A stretch of 64,000 nt of DNA. Source: Streptomyces sp. NBC_00154 (lineage in GTDB: Bacteria > Actinomycetota > Actinomycetes > Streptomycetales > Streptomycetaceae). Below, in pieces: positions 44,333-59,348 of this stretch (the first letter of the stretch is position 1; every line of letters starts with the position of its first letter). A model generated the notes under the pieces. That model saw only the letters and a program-made list of their open reading frames with translations. It searched no databases and had not been told where the DNA came from. The stretch covers positions 1,054,001-1,118,000 of the forward strand of contig NZ_JAPEMI010000001.1 of assembly GCF_026342835.1 (NCBI RefSeq), read 5' to 3'. A program made the translations under genes and the position numbers.

Positions 44333-45097
44333 ATGGCTCTCACCGCGTACGACCTCACCGGCCGCTCCGCGTTCATCACCGGCGCGGCCGGCGGTATCGG
44401 CCGGGCCAGTGCCGTCCTGCTCGCGGAGGCGGGAGCAACCGTCCACTGCGCGGACCGCGACGGGACAGGCCTCCTGGAAACGCGGGAGATGATCGCCAAA
44501 GCGGGTGGCTCAGCCCACACCCATCAGCTCGATGTCACGGACCGCAGTCAGCTCCGGGACGCGGTGGCCGCAGCGGGCGGCATCGACATCCTGGCCGCCG
44601 TCGCCGGAATCATGCACACGAGCAGCGTCCTGGACACGGCGGACGAGGACCTCGACCGCGTCCTCGCCGTCAATTTCAAAGGCGTTCTGTACGCCTGCCA
44701 GGAAGTGGCCCGCAGCATGATCGCGCGTGGCGCGCCCGGCTCACTGATCACCATGGCCTCGGGCGCGGTCGACGCCGCAAGCCCGGGCCTGCTCTGCTAC
44801 AGCGCGGCCAAGGCGGCGGTCGTCCAACTGACCAGGACCCTGGCGACCGAGCTCGGACCTCGTGCCATCCGCGTCAATGCCGTCGCACCCGGATGGATCC
44901 GTACCCCGATGACCGCCAAACACGACGCGGAACTGCAGCATCGGACAGAGACCGCGATGGTCCGCATCTCTCCGCTCGGCCGGGTGGGTGAGGCGGAAGA
45001 TGTCGCCCACACGGTCCTGCATCTGGCATCCGACGCTTCGGCCTTCATGACCGGCCAGATCCTCCGCCCGAACGGCGGCGTCGCCATGCCCTGGTAG
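44333..45097 (+). CDS. SDR-family oxidoreductase (FabG-like)
   Basis: 254-residue classical SDR. Cofactor motif GAAGGIGRA near 16-24, the NAG-like position reads AGIMH, and the catalytic Tyr-Lys is in YSAAKAAV. Asp after the second beta strand (CADRDG) favours NAD. The PGWIRTPM and NGGVAMPW stretches are usual for 3-oxoacyl reductase or alcohol dehydrogenase types. It has a clear leaderless promoter. The stop (45095-45097) falls within an 18-bp tandem repeat. Substrate unknown. Confidence 0.87.
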   Translation: MALTAYDLTGRSAFITGAAGGIGRASAVLLAEAGATVHCADRDGTGLLETREMIAKAGGSAHTHQLDVTDRSQLRDAVAAAGGIDILAAVAGIMHTSSVLDTADEDLDRVLAVNFKGVLYACQEVARSMIARGAPGSLITMASGAVDAASPGLLCYSAAKAAVVQLTRTLATELGPRAIRVNAVAPGWIRTPMTAKHDAELQHRTETAMVRISPLGRVGEAEDVAHTVLHLASDASAFMTGQILRPNGGVAMPW

Positions 45098-45398
45098 TAC
45101 GCCATGCCTCGGCAGTGAGCCGGGCCCCGGTGGTGCCCCACGCTCCGGCAGTACGCCACGCGCTGCCGGCACGGCGCATCCCGACCTCGAACCACCCGGC
45201 CGTGTCACCGTCGGCCCCGATCGTTCCGGTCGGCCTGGCGCTCGCTGCCACATGGACGGGCAGCAGGCTCAGCCCCCAACCGCCCGCTGCCACTGCACCC
45301 TCGACCAGCCCTGCGCGTTCCGGCTCCAGCAGCAGCCGCAGCACAGCCCACCACCACACCCCGCCGAGAACGAGCGCGGGCACCCATCGCCGTACCAT
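45045..45398 (-). CDS. Small membrane protein with repeated C-terminal tail
   Basis: 117 residues; I do not recognise a family. It begins MVRRWVPALVLGGVWWWAV, a probable membrane segment, then a second one about 33-52. ATG 45398 has an excellent ribosome site (GGAGGAGG). From residue about 80 the tail consists of four near-copies of a six-residue unit (AWRTAG, AWGTTG, ARLTAE, AWRTTR), encoded by four 18-bp repeats, and runs into the 3' end of the SDR gene by 53 bases. The repeat suggests a recently extended C-terminus. Convergent with SDR. The N-terminal half is likely genuine; the tail may be expendable. Confidence 0.6.
   Translation of the reverse strand: MVRRWVPALVLGGVWWWAVLRLLLEPERAGLVEGAVAAGGWGLSLLPVHVAASARPTGTIGADGDTAGWFEVGMRRAGSAWRTAGAWGTTGARLTAEAWRTTRAWRRRRSGGGSGRS
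45090..45161. repeat. Four tandem 18-bp repeats at convergent gene ends
   Basis: Units at 45090-45107, 45108-45125, 45126-45143 and 45144-45161 share the pattern CCGGNAGTNCGCCACGC with substitutions. They encode the repeated tail of the small membrane protein on the minus strand and overlap the last codons of the SDR on the plus strand. Confidence 0.7.
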
Positions 45399-45645
45399 GG
45401 CTGCCTCCTCCGACCGAACCTAGTCGGGGCTGATCACCCGGCGGGAGAGCGCACCGGTGCAGTACCGGCGCGCACGGCGCGGACGAGCCTCCATTCGTAG
45501 GGCCTCATGACCTCATAGCCGTTGACGCATCACCCACGATGGCACATATGAGTTGAAACCGTAATCCGGGAAATTCAGCTGATATGCAGACTTCTCCGGC
45601 GCCTCATCCCGCACATCCCCCGTCCGGGCCTCCGCACACGCAGAA

Positions 45646-45679
45646 GCCCCGGCCGACCCCAGAAGGGGCCGACCGGGGC
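45646..45679 (-). terminator. Terminator of clgR
   Basis: Arms 45646-45660 and 45665-45679 (15 bases each, with a G-U-compatible mismatch pair) surround a 4-base loop, starting 25 bases beyond the clgR stop on the minus strand. The rest of the interval 45399-45703 shows no convincing gene. Confidence 0.75.
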
Positions 45680-45703
45680 TCCGGTGCACACCGAGTGCGC
45701 GGG

Positions 45704-46087
45704 TCAGGCGGCGACGACATCCACCGCTTCCGCGGGTGCCTTGATTGTCACCCGTCCCGTCGGCACACCTGCCACCGACGTCACGGAGACGGAATTGAGC
45801 ATGGGGCGCACCGGTACAGGTACCGGATCGCCGGCTGCTGCCGACTCGGCCAGCTCAGCCAGCGACAGCTCATCGCTCACTTCACGCATGAGCTCGGACA
45901 TCCGTACGTCAAGCGCGTCGCAAATGGCGGAGAGCAGCTCGGAGGATGCCTCCTTCTGCCCCCGCTCCACCTCGGAGAGATAGCCGAGCGAGACTCGGGC
46001 GGACGAGGAGACTTCGCGCAGAGTACGGCCTTGGCGCTGGCGCTGCCGACGCAGCACGTCACCAAGCAGGCGACGGAGCAGAATCAT
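45704..46087 (-). CDS. clgR: Clp protease gene regulator ClgR
   Basis: 127-residue Xre-type regulator that activates clp and lon genes in actinobacteria. The helix-turn-helix (about 20-60) reads [24 protein letters not shown]. The protein starts [17 protein letters not shown] at ATG 46087, with GGAGGGAG upstream; the longer frame to 46120 lacks support. It ends in VVAA; I recall that the terminal Ala-Ala of the Streptomyces homologue makes it a ClpP substrate. Gene context cinA-clgR after pgsA matches other actinobacteria (for example mycobacterial clgR beside pgsA3). Its own terminator follows. Confidence 0.92.
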   Translation of the reverse strand: MILLRRLLGDVLRRQRQRQGRTLREVSSSARVSLGYLSEVERGQKEASSELLSAICDALDVRMSELMREVSDELSLAELAESAAAGDPVPVPVRPMLNSVSVTSVAGVPTGRVTIKAPAEAVDVVAA

Positions 46088-46196
46088 CGGTGGCTCCCTC
46101 CTCGGACCGCGTAGCCGCATCCTTCACGCCCCACCGTACCGCCTTGCGCTGCGGCCGTGCGGGGAGCGATGTCGTGTTCACTCAGGGCTGCAAACA

Positions 46197-46706
46197 TCAA
46201 TTCCCCCCGTTGTGTTCCGTATCCTGTGCGCTCGCATTCTCGCCGAGTTCGCCGGAGAGCAATTCCAGCACGCTCCGTACACTCTCTCTACGGATGTCCG
46301 CCCGGTCGCCGTTCAACCGCAGCGCGGCTACTTTCTCCGCGCCGTCCGGCCCCGCGACCGCTACGTAGACCGTTCCGACGGGTTTGCCGTCCTGTGACTC
46401 GGGTCCCGCGACGCCGGTGGTCGACAAGCCCCAGTCTGCACCGAGAACGCGCCGCACACCTGTCGCCATCTGCCGCGCAACCTCGGGATCCACCGCTCCG
46501 TGCGCTGCCAGCAGGGCCCCGTCCACAGCCAGCACGTCCCGCTTCAGGGGCGTGGCGTACGCCGTCACGGACCCACGGAAGGAGTGTGAGGCACCAGGTA
46601 CGGAGGTCAGTTCCGCCGCGACCAGGCCGCCGGTCAGCGACTCGGCGACGGCGAGAGTCTCACCGCGCTCCACGAGCAGCTGCAGCACCCGGGCCGCGGA
46701 AGTCAC
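46197..46706 (-). CDS. cinA: CinA-type nicotinamide-nucleotide amidase
   Basis: 169 residues forming the CinA C-terminal (PncC) domain alone, which deamidates NMN to nicotinate mononucleotide in pyridine nucleotide salvage. AESLTGGLVAAELTSVPGAS and STTGVAGPES are the family marks. The N-terminal molybdopterin-like domain of longer CinA proteins is missing, as usual in actinobacteria. GTG 46706 overlaps the pgsA stop by four bases, so translation is coupled. The gene comes before clgR in the same direction. Competence-related naming is historical. Confidence 0.92.
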   Translation of the reverse strand: MTSAARVLQLLVERGETLAVAESLTGGLVAAELTSVPGASHSFRGSVTAYATPLKRDVLAVDGALLAAHGAVDPEVARQMATGVRRVLGADWGLSTTGVAGPESQDGKPVGTVYVAVAGPDGAEKVAALRLNGDRADIRRESVRSVLELLSGELGENASAQDTEHNGGN

Positions 46707-47422
46707 CGCTCGGCCTCCGCGGAATCCGAAGCGCCGGCGGACGCGGATACCTCGGAAGCCAGGTCGGCCGCAGCAGCCCGCTCAGCCGCCAGTCCCTTGC
46801 GCCGCAGCACAACCGCCTGGCGCACATAGTCGAGCCCGGTGACGACCGTCAGCACGACGGCCACCGCCATCACCCAGAAGCGCAGCGTGGCAAGCGGGCC
46901 GGTCAGCGCCAGGACATACATCCCGACGGCCGTCCCCTGCGCGAGTGTCTTCATCTTCCCGCCGCGACTGGCCGGAATCACCGCATGCCGTATCACCCAG
47001 AACCGCATCAAGGTGATGCCGATCTCGCGGAAGAGGATCACGCCCGTGACCCACCACGGCAGATCGCCGAGGTACGACAGACAGATCAGCGCGGCACCCA
47101 TGATCGCCTTGTCGGCAATCGGGTCGGCGATCTTCCCGAAGTCGGTGACCAGGTTGTATGTGCGCGCCAGGTGACCGTCGAAGAGGTCGGTGATCATGGC
47201 GACGGCGAACGCCGCCCAGGCGAAGGAGCGCCAGGCCGGGTCGTAGCCGCCGTTGTGCAGCAGCAGCATGACGAAGCCGGGCACCAACAGCAGCCGCACC
47301 ATGGTCAGGATGTTGGCGATGTTCCACAGGCTGGCCTGGTTGACGGCCGCAGTGCCCAGCTTGCCGCCGCGGACCGGCTTCGTGCCGGATCCGCCTGCTG
47401 CGGATGCCGGGACTCCGGTCAT
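46703..47422 (-). CDS. pgsA: CDP-diacylglycerol--glycerol-3-phosphate 3-phosphatidyltransferase
   Basis: Membrane enzyme of phosphatidylglycerol synthesis, 239 residues. The CDP-alcohol phosphotransferase motif D-x2-D-G-x2-A-R-x8-G-x3-D-x3-D reads [19 protein letters not shown] followed by IADPIADK. About five membrane spans follow a polar N-terminus. ATG 47422 overlaps the rimO stop (ATGA) and GTG of cinA overlaps its own stop, so rimO-pgsA-cinA is one tight unit. The C-terminal tail (about 200-239) is Ala/Glu-rich. Phosphatidylserine or inositol synthases are less likely because of the gene context. Confidence 0.93.
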   Translation of the reverse strand: MTGVPASAAGGSGTKPVRGGKLGTAAVNQASLWNIANILTMVRLLLVPGFVMLLLHNGGYDPAWRSFAWAAFAVAMITDLFDGHLARTYNLVTDFGKIADPIADKAIMGAALICLSYLGDLPWWVTGVILFREIGITLMRFWVIRHAVIPASRGGKMKTLAQGTAVGMYVLALTGPLATLRFWVMAVAVVLTVVTGLDYVRQAVVLRRKGLAAERAAAADLASEVSASAGASDSAEAER

Positions 47423-48897
47423 CTGGCTGCCTCCGCAAGCTCGGAACACTCGGCCACCAGGTCCACTCCCTCGGTGCCCACCACCTTTGCCTCGACCATA
47501 CGGCCCGGCACGAGGCCCTCGCGCCCCGTGAAGAGCACCTGGCCGTCCGTTTCGGGGGCCTGATGCGCCGCACGCCCCACCGCGCGCGGCTCGTCGTCCG
47601 TGGGGTCGACCGACTCGACCAGCACCTGGAGGGACTCTCCGAGCCGCTCCTCGGCGCGCTGGGACGTCAGCTCCTCGGCCAGCTGCGAGATGTGCGCGAG
47701 CCGCTCCGCGATGACGTCGGCGCCGAGCTTGTTCTCGTAGCCGACCGCCTCGGTGCCCTCCTCGTCGGAGTACCCGAAGACGCCGATGGCATCCAGCCGC
47801 GCACCTGTGAGGAAGCGTTCCAGCTCGGCGAGGTCGGCCTCGGTCTCCCCGGGGAAGCCCACGATGAAGTTCGACCGCGCACCGGCCTGCGGCGCCTTGC
47901 TGCGGATGGTCTCCAGGAGCTCCAGGAAGCTGTCGGTGTCCCCGAAGCGGCGCATCGCGCGCAGCACCCCGGGGGCGGAGTGCTGGAAGGAGAGATCGAA
48001 GTACGGGGCGACCTTCGGCGTCGACGTCAGTACGTCGATCAGACCGGGCCGCATCTCGGCGGGCTGCAGGTAGCTGACCCGGATCCGCTCGATCCCGTCG
48101 ACGTCGGCGAGCTCCGGCAGCAGCGTCTCCAGCAGCCGGATGTCGCCGAGGTCCTTGCCGTACGAGGTGTTGTTCTCGGAGACCAGCATGACCTCCTTGA
48201 CGCCCTGATCGGCCAGCCAGCGGGTCTCCTGCAGAACGTCCGAGGGGCGCCGCGAAATGAAGGAGCCGCGGAAGGACGGGATGGCGCAGAAGGAGCAGCG
48301 GCGGTCGCAGCCGGAGGCGAGCTTCACCGAGGCGACCGGGCTGGTGCCCAGCCGGCGGCGCAGCGGCGCGCGCGGCCCGGAGACCGGCGCAACCCCGTCC
48401 GGGAGGTCCGCAGGGGCCGGGGCGGCTTCCTGTGCGTGCCCGGGCAGCGCGACCGCTGCGTCCTGCCGCTCGGTCGGGCTGATCGGCAGCAGCTTGCGCC
48501 GGTCACGCGGGGTGTGCGAGGCGTGGATGCCCCCGTTGAGGATGGTCTGGAGGCGGTCGGAGATGTCGGCGTAGTCGTCGAAACCGAGGACCCCGTCGGC
48601 TTCCGGCAGGGCTTCGGCAAGATCCTTGCCGTAGCGCTCGGCCATGCAGCCGACCGCGACCACGGCCTGGGTCCGGCCGTGGTCCTTCAGATCGTTGGCT
48701 TCGAGAAGAGCGTCGACGGAGTCCTTCTTCGCGGCCTCGACGAATCCACAGGTGTTGACGACGGCGACATCCGCGTCGGAGGCATTCTCGACGAGCTCCC
48801 AGCCGTCCGCTGCCAAGCGGCCTGCGAGCTCCTCCGAGTCCACCTCGTTACGGGCGCAGCCAAGAGTGACAAGGGCGACGGTACGGCGTTCGGGCAT
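47419..48897 (-). CDS. rimO: Ribosomal protein S12 methylthiotransferase RimO
   Basis: 492-residue radical-SAM methylthiotransferase modifying Asp of ribosomal protein S12. UPF0004 cysteines are in [26 protein letters not shown] and [11 protein letters not shown]; the radical-SAM cluster is [20 protein letters not shown] is the RimO-specific spelling, separating it from MiaB. A Pro/Ala-rich insertion lies about 150-190 and a TRAM domain ends the protein. The start is ATG 48897 ([17 protein letters not shown]). It heads the rimO-pgsA-cinA unit. A terminator separates it from the RodZ-like gene. Confidence 0.95.
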   Translation of the reverse strand: MPERRTVALVTLGCARNEVDSEELAGRLAADGWELVENASDADVAVVNTCGFVEAAKKDSVDALLEANDLKDHGRTQAVVAVGCMAERYGKDLAEALPEADGVLGFDDYADISDRLQTILNGGIHASHTPRDRRKLLPISPTERQDAAVALPGHAQEAAPAPADLPDGVAPVSGPRAPLRRRLGTSPVASVKLASGCDRRCSFCAIPSFRGSFISRRPSDVLQETRWLADQGVKEVMLVSENNTSYGKDLGDIRLLETLLPELADVDGIERIRVSYLQPAEMRPGLIDVLTSTPKVAPYFDLSFQHSAPGVLRAMRRFGDTDSFLELLETIRSKAPQAGARSNFIVGFPGETEADLAELERFLTGARLDAIGVFGYSDEEGTEAVGYENKLGADVIAERLAHISQLAEELTSQRAEERLGESLQVLVESVDPTDDEPRAVGRAAHQAPETDGQVLFTGREGLVPGRMVEAKVVGTEGVDLVAECSELAEAAR

Positions 48898-48969
48898 GGG
48901 CTCAAGACTACTTTGTCCTGGCACTCACCCCGCCGAGCAGGGTTCCGCCCTTACAGGGAGTAACAATGA

Positions 48970-49003
48970 CGCGAGCGCCCGGCAGGATTGCCGGGCGCTC
49001 GCG
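48970..49003 (-). terminator. Terminator after the RodZ-like gene
   Basis: A 14-base-pair perfect stem (48970-48983 with 48990-49003), 6-base loop, begins 16 bases beyond the stop of the RodZ-like gene on the minus strand. It isolates rimO, which must have its own promoter in the following 70 bases. Confidence 0.85.
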
Positions 49004-49018
49004 GTGTACACAATGCCG

Positions 49019-49819
49019 TCAGCCGACCTCGGGGTCGCCCTTCGTGTACGAGAGCCGCTCGACCTGGCCCGGCTGGAACTTGTCCTCGACCTTCTTGCCA
49101 TTGACGAAGAGTTCGATCGAACCGGCATCACCTAGGACGAGGTCGATCCGCTCCTTGTCCTGGAAGGTCTTGGACTGGCCCTGCAGCAGCAGCCCGTCGA
49201 AGAGCTGCCGCCCGTTGTGGTCCTTGGCAGAGATCCAGCTCTTGCCCTGAGTGGCGCTGAGCTTGACCGTGACCTTGTCCCGCGGGGCCGCGGCGATGGC
49301 GCTGTCGGACGGTACGGGCTTGGGGTCGGCGGTCTTGGTGGGCTTGGGTTTGGGGCTGGTTGTGTTGGGCGTCGAACCTTCCGCGACCTGCGTGGACGTG
49401 CCGCCGTCGTCACCGCCCTTGAAGAAGGTGAAGCCGACGAAGCCGACCACGGCGACGATCGCCGCGACCATGGCCGCGGTCCAGTTGGGCCGACGGGGAT
49501 CGGAACGGATCCGTTCGGCTTCGAACATCGGCGCCGCCGGCGTGGGCGCGGGACGGCCGCCGTGCTCGGCGTCGTACTGCGAAACCAGCGGTTCCGGATC
49601 GATGGAGACGGCACGCGCCAAGGTGCGGATATGGCCGCGGGCGTACACGTCGCCGCCGCAGCGGGAGAAGTCGTCCTCCTCGATCGCGTGCACGATGGGG
49701 ATGCGCACCCGGGTGGACGAGCTGACCTCTTCGACCGTGAGACCTGCGGCGATACGAGCCTGCTGAAGCACTCGACCGATCGAAGGCCGGTCGTCTTCGG
49801 GGGAGTTGCCGATGGACAC
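49019..49819 (-). CDS. RodZ-like helix-turn-helix membrane protein
   Basis: 266 residues: an N-terminal Xre/RodZ helix-turn-helix (about 13-85, IGRVLQQARIAAGLTVEEVSSSTRVR, split here for length, through DVYARGHIRTLAR), a single membrane span (about 113-133), a Thr/Pro/Lys-rich stalk and a C-terminal DUF4115 beta domain (about 180-262, with GKSWISAKD). This is the RodZ arrangement that tethers cytoskeleton to the wall machinery in rods; in streptomycetes without MreB-led vegetative growth its job is open, perhaps in sporulation. GTG 49819 is the start. It lies between ftsK and rimO. Confidence 0.85.
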   Translation of the reverse strand: MSIGNSPEDDRPSIGRVLQQARIAAGLTVEEVSSSTRVRIPIVHAIEEDDFSRCGGDVYARGHIRTLARAVSIDPEPLVSQYDAEHGGRPAPTPAAPMFEAERIRSDPRRPNWTAAMVAAIVAVVGFVGFTFFKGGDDGGTSTQVAEGSTPNTTSPKPKPTKTADPKPVPSDSAIAAAPRDKVTVKLSATQGKSWISAKDHNGRQLFDGLLLQGQSKTFQDKERIDLVLGDAGSIELFVNGKKVEDKFQPGQVERLSYTKGDPEVG

Positions 49820-50038
49820 GGGGGCGCCTTTCGAGCGTGAGCCACCTGCTGGGTGTTCAGTCTAGGGGGGGTACGAAAGGGTGGGGCAACCGGGAGCAAG
49901 GACTTTGTACGCCATCGGATTCGAACACCATCGGATGCGAACGCCGTCCCATTCGCCGGACGCCCTCTGGAAGAACATCCTGCTGTCCCTTCCCTCAACT
50001 TGACGTGCGACCCGGCGAAACGGTTGCCCATCAGACCC

Positions 50039-52825
50039 TTACGAAGCAGTTTCCCCGCGGATCTGTGCCAACACCTCGTCCAGTTCATCCGGCTTCACCA
50101 TGACATCGCGTGCCTTGGACCCCTCGCTCGGTCCGACGATGTTCCGCGACTCCATGAGGTCCATGAGCCGGCCGGCCTTGGCGAAGCCGACCCGCAGCTT
50201 GCGCTGGAGCATCGAGGTGGAGCCGAACTGGGTGGAGACGACCAGTTCGGCGGCCTGGCAGAGCAGATCCAGGTCATCGCCGATGTCCTCGTCGATCTCC
50301 TTCTTCTTGGCCCCGCCGACCACCACGTCCTCGCGGAAGACCGGCGCCATCTGATCCTTGCAGTGTTGGACGATGGCCGCGACCTCGCCCTCCGTGACGA
50401 ACGCGCCCTGCATGCGGGTGGGCTTGTTGGCCCCCATCGGCAGGAACAGTCCGTCTCCCTTGCCGATCAGCTTCTCGGCGCCGGGCTGGTCGAGGATGAC
50501 ACGGCTGTCCGCGAGCGAAGACGTCGCGAAGGCGAGCCTGGAGGGCACATTCGCCTTGATCAGACCGGTGACGACATCGACCGAGGGCCGCTGGGTGGCG
50601 AGCACGAGATGGATGCCTGCGGCGCGCGCCAGCTGGGTGATGCGGACGATGGCGTCCTCGACGTCGCGCGGAGCGACCATCATCAGGTCGGCCAGCTCGT
50701 CGACGATGACCAGCAGATACGGGTACGGGGAGAGCTCCCGCTCGCTGCCCTCCGGCAGCTTGACCTTGCCATTGCGCACGGCCTGGTTGAAGTCGTCGAT
50801 GTGCCGGTATCCAAACGCGGCGAGGTCGTCGTACCGGAGGTCCATCTCCCGTACGACCCACTGCAGTGCCTCGGCGGCGCGCTTCGGGTTGGTGATGATC
50901 GGCGTGATCAGGTGCGGGATGCCCTCGTACGCGGTCAGCTCGACGCGCTTGGGGTCGACCAGCACCATCCGTACGTCCTCCGGGGTCGCCCGCACCATGA
51001 CCGAGGTGATCAGGCAGTTGATGCAGGACGACTTGCCGGAACCGGTCGCACCGGCCACCAGCACGTGCGGCATCTTCGCGAGGTTGGCCATTACATAGCC
51101 GCCCTCGACGTCCTTGCCGAGCGCGACCAGCATCGGGTGGTCGTCCTCGGCCGCGTCCGCGAGGCGCAGCACATCGCCGAGGTTGACCATCTCACGGTCG
51201 GTGTTGGGGATCTCGATGCCGACGGCGGACTTCCCCGGGATCGGGGAGATGATCCGGACGTCGGGGCTGGCGACGGCGTACGCGATGTTCTTGGCGAGCG
51301 CCGTGATCCGCTCGACCTTCACAGCCGGGCCGAGCTCCACCTCGTAGCGCGTCACCGTCGGTCCGCGGGTGAAACCGGTGACCGCGGCATCGACCTTGAA
51401 CTCGGTGAAGACGTTCGTCAGGGAGGCGACGATCGTGTCGTTGGCGGCGCTGCGGGTCTTGCCCGGACCGCCGCGTTCCAGCAGGTCGAGCGAGGGCAGC
51501 GCGTACGTGATGTCGCCGGAGAGCTGCAGCTGCTCGGCGCGGGCCGGAAGCGGCTGGGACTGCGAGCGGTCGGGAGCGGGCTTCGTCAGATCGGGTACAC
51601 CATCGAAGAGCGCTGCACTCTTCTCCGACTTCCCCACCCCCTGGGCCTGCTCCGCCTCGCGGGCGCCGGGCACCGGGGTGCCGGACCGATCACGGTTCCG
51701 CTCGACGGTGACGCCCTGGGTGAGGTCGGCGACGATCGGCGAGGGCGGCATGCCGTTGAGTACTGCCCCGTCGAGCGCCGCGGCCGCGGCCGCGGCGACG
51801 TCCACCGCGTCCATGGTGCGGTTCATCGCGGGCTGCGCGGAGGGCCTGCGCGGCCTGCGGCGCTTGGAGAGCGCCTCGGCCTCCGCCTGCTCGGGGTCGT
51901 ACTCCTCGGGCGCCTCGGAGCGACGTGCGGAGGAGCGTCGTGAGCGGGCGGGCAGCGCGTCGCGCCACTGCTCGTCGTACCGCTCGTCGTCGCTCTCGTC
52001 ATCCGCCTCGGGGTCGTACGCCGGGTCGACGATCCCCAGCTTGGAGCCGAGCAGTCGCAGCCGCTGCGGAATGGCGTTCACCGGGGTCGCGGTGACGACG
52101 AGCAGTCCGAAGACGGTGAGGAGCAGGAGCAGCGGTACGGCGAGGACCTCGCCCATGGTGTAGATCAACGGCTTGGAGGCGGCCCAGCCGATCAGGCCGC
52201 CCGCGTCCTGCATCGCCTCGCTGCCGTCCCCGCGGCCCGGCGATCCGCACGCGATGTGCACCTGCCCGAGCACCCCGATGACCAGGGCGGAGAGTCCGAT
52301 GACGATACGTCCGTTGGCCTCGGGCTTCTCCGGGTAGAGGATCAGCCGCACGGCGATCGCGCCGAGCAGTATCGGGACGAGCAGATCGAGCCGGCCGAAG
52401 GCGCCGGTGACGAGCATCTCGACGAGATCGCCGACGGGCCCCCGCAGATTCGACCAGGTGCCCGCGGCCACGACCAGCGCGAGGCCGAGCAGCAGAAGGG
52501 CGACGCCGTCCTTGCGATGTGCGGGATCGAGTCCCTTGGCGCCGCGCCCTATGCCACGGAGCATCGCGCCGACGGCATGGGCCGCACCGAGCCAGATGGC
52601 GCGCACCAGCCAGTACACACCCCCGGTGGGTGACGGTGCAGGTCTGGGCACAGCCGTCTTCTTGGCCGGTGCCTTCTTGGCCGGTGCCTTCTTCGCGGTC
52701 GCCGTCTTCTTCGCGGCGGCTTTCTTCGCGGGCGCGGCTTTCTTCGCCGGACCCGCGGTACGGCCGGGACGCTTCGCGGTGCCCGCCGTGCCCTGGGAAC
52801 CCTTGCCGGACGTACGTGAGGCCAT
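50039..52825 (-). CDS. ftsK: DNA translocase FtsK
   Basis: 928-residue septal DNA pump that moves chromosomes at division and sporulation. The N-terminus is a Lys/Ala/Pro-rich stretch (about 13-60) resembling histone H1 tails. Four membrane segments follow (about 85-230), a linker, then the FtsK motor with Walker A GATGSGKSS (K598), and the C-terminal gamma winged helix with STSMLQRKLRVGFAKAGRL. ATG 52825 was chosen because TAACCT is seven bases upstream, implying a leaderless transcript; the frame stays open to 52924. It lies 168 bases from osaB on the same strand. Confidence 0.96.
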   Translation of the reverse strand: MASRTSGKGSQGTAGTAKRPGRTAGPAKKAAPAKKAAAKKTATAKKAPAKKAPAKKTAVPRPAPSPTGGVYWLVRAIWLGAAHAVGAMLRGIGRGAKGLDPAHRKDGVALLLLGLALVVAAGTWSNLRGPVGDLVEMLVTGAFGRLDLLVPILLGAIAVRLILYPEKPEANGRIVIGLSALVIGVLGQVHIACGSPGRGDGSEAMQDAGGLIGWAASKPLIYTMGEVLAVPLLLLLTVFGLLVVTATPVNAIPQRLRLLGSKLGIVDPAYDPEADDESDDERYDEQWRDALPARSRRSSARRSEAPEEYDPEQAEAEALSKRRRPRRPSAQPAMNRTMDAVDVAAAAAAALDGAVLNGMPPSPIVADLTQGVTVERNRDRSGTPVPGAREAEQAQGVGKSEKSAALFDGVPDLTKPAPDRSQSQPLPARAEQLQLSGDITYALPSLDLLERGGPGKTRSAANDTIVASLTNVFTEFKVDAAVTGFTRGPTVTRYEVELGPAVKVERITALAKNIAYAVASPDVRIISPIPGKSAVGIEIPNTDREMVNLGDVLRLADAAEDDHPMLVALGKDVEGGYVMANLAKMPHVLVAGATGSGKSSCINCLITSVMVRATPEDVRMVLVDPKRVELTAYEGIPHLITPIITNPKRAAEALQWVVREMDLRYDDLAAFGYRHIDDFNQAVRNGKVKLPEGSERELSPYPYLLVIVDELADLMMVAPRDVEDAIVRITQLARAAGIHLVLATQRPSVDVVTGLIKANVPSRLAFATSSLADSRVILDQPGAEKLIGKGDGLFLPMGANKPTRMQGAFVTEGEVAAIVQHCKDQMAPVFREDVVVGGAKKKEIDEDIGDDLDLLCQAAELVVSTQFGSTSMLQRKLRVGFAKAGRLMDLMESRNIVGPSEGSKARDVMVKPDELDEVLAQIRGETAS

Positions 52826-52832
52826 GGTGCCG

Positions 52833-52838
52833 AGGTTA
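52833..52838 (-). promoter_or_regulatory. -10 element of leaderless ftsK promoter
   Basis: TAACCT on the minus strand stands seven bases before ATG 52825, the spacing of a leaderless start. No good -35 match was seen. Evidence is positional only. Confidence 0.5.
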
Positions 52839-52993
52839 CCGGTGTCGGCGGCCATGAACACGTGTGCCTCTGGGTTCACCCGACCGTGTCGCCGCACAGA
52901 GGCAGGAAACTGACGCGCCCTCACCGTGGACGGGCCGTCAGCGTCCCGACCTCGAACGCGGCTTGCGGGCCGGGGAGTTCCGCGGAGGACGCG

Positions 52994-53671
52994 TTACGAA
53001 GGAAGCGCGGCCGTGCCGCTCCCGGTGCCCGGCTCCAGCGCGTCGAGCGCACGCCGCAGTCCGGTCAGCTTCCGTTCGAGATGGGCGGCCGTGGCCACCG
53101 CCGCGGCGTCCGCCGATTCGTCGTCGAGCTGCTTGGAGAGGGCCTCCGCCTGCTCCTCGACGGCCGCGAGGCGCGCCGAGAGTTCGGCCAGCAGTCCGGC
53201 GGGCTCCTTGTCCTGGTCCACGCTCGGCCGGCCGCCGCCCTCGAGCTGGAGCCTGAGCAGTGCGGCCTGCTCGCGCAGTTGGCAGTTCTTCGTGTAGAGC
53301 TCGACGAAGACCGAGACCTTGGCGCGCAGCACCCAGGGATCGAACGGCTTCGAGATGTAGTCCACCGCGCCCGCCGCGTACCCCCGGAAGGTGTGATGCG
53401 GACCGTGATTGATCGCGGTGAGGAAGATGATCGGGATGTCCCGGGTCCGCTCCCGCCGCTTGATATGCGCGGCGGTTTCGAAACCGTCCATGCCCGGCAT
53501 CTGGACGTCCAGCAGAATGACCGCAAAGTCGTCCGTCAGCAGCGCTTTGAGCGCTTCCTCCCCTGACGATGCCCGTACCAGCGTCTGATCGAGCGCAGAG
53601 AGGATGGCCTCCAGCGCCAGCAGATTCTCCGGCCGGTCATCGACCAGGAGGATCTTGGCCTTCTGCACCAT
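52994..53671 (-). CDS. osaB: Response regulator OsaB
   Basis: 225-residue response regulator with a receiver at 6-125 (acidic D11-D12, phosphorylation Asp55 in VILLDVQMPGMDG, Thr in FLTA, Lys in SKPFD) and a C-terminal coiled coil (about 130-225) in place of a DNA-binding domain. This matches OsaB, which is required for osmoadaptation and for aerial growth under osmotic stress in Streptomyces coelicolor. ATG 53671 has GAGGAGGA ahead of it. It follows osaA on the same strand after 244 bases, so it probably has its own promoter. Output is probably by protein binding. Confidence 0.9.
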   Translation of the reverse strand: MVQKAKILLVDDRPENLLALEAILSALDQTLVRASSGEEALKALLTDDFAVILLDVQMPGMDGFETAAHIKRRERTRDIPIIFLTAINHGPHHTFRGYAAGAVDYISKPFDPWVLRAKVSVFVELYTKNCQLREQAALLRLQLEGGGRPSVDQDKEPAGLLAELSARLAAVEEQAEALSKQLDDESADAAAVATAAHLERKLTGLRRALDALEPGTGSGTAALPS

Positions 53672-53915
53672 GGCCCGTCCTCCTCGCCCCGGAATTGCAC
53701 CGGGCGCCGCCCCAGGGGACGACTCCCTTGCGCCGTCCGTCCTTGTGCCGGTCATGGTAGCCGCACCCCGCCCGTCACCACACCCTGTCACCGCGATGTC
53801 ACTGTGCACATACCAGAAACGCGGTGGGAGACCAGAAGGTTCCCCGCCCACCGCCTCCTCACACCCCTTCGAGCACAGTCGATCAGCAACTTATCGCGAT
53901 CCGCTCAAACGACGA
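53672..53915. promoter_or_regulatory. osaA-osaB intergenic region
   Basis: A 244-base gap after osaA on the minus strand that probably holds the osaB promoter. I found no clear SigB-type GGGTAC -10 or terminator on inspection; a weak leftward stem cannot be ruled out. Confidence 0.4.

Positions 53916-59348
<5,433 letters not shown>

Noticed and set aside
53672..53915. SigB promoter for osaB
   Set aside because: Expected from the known system, but no GGGTAC/T element was found on the minus strand here.
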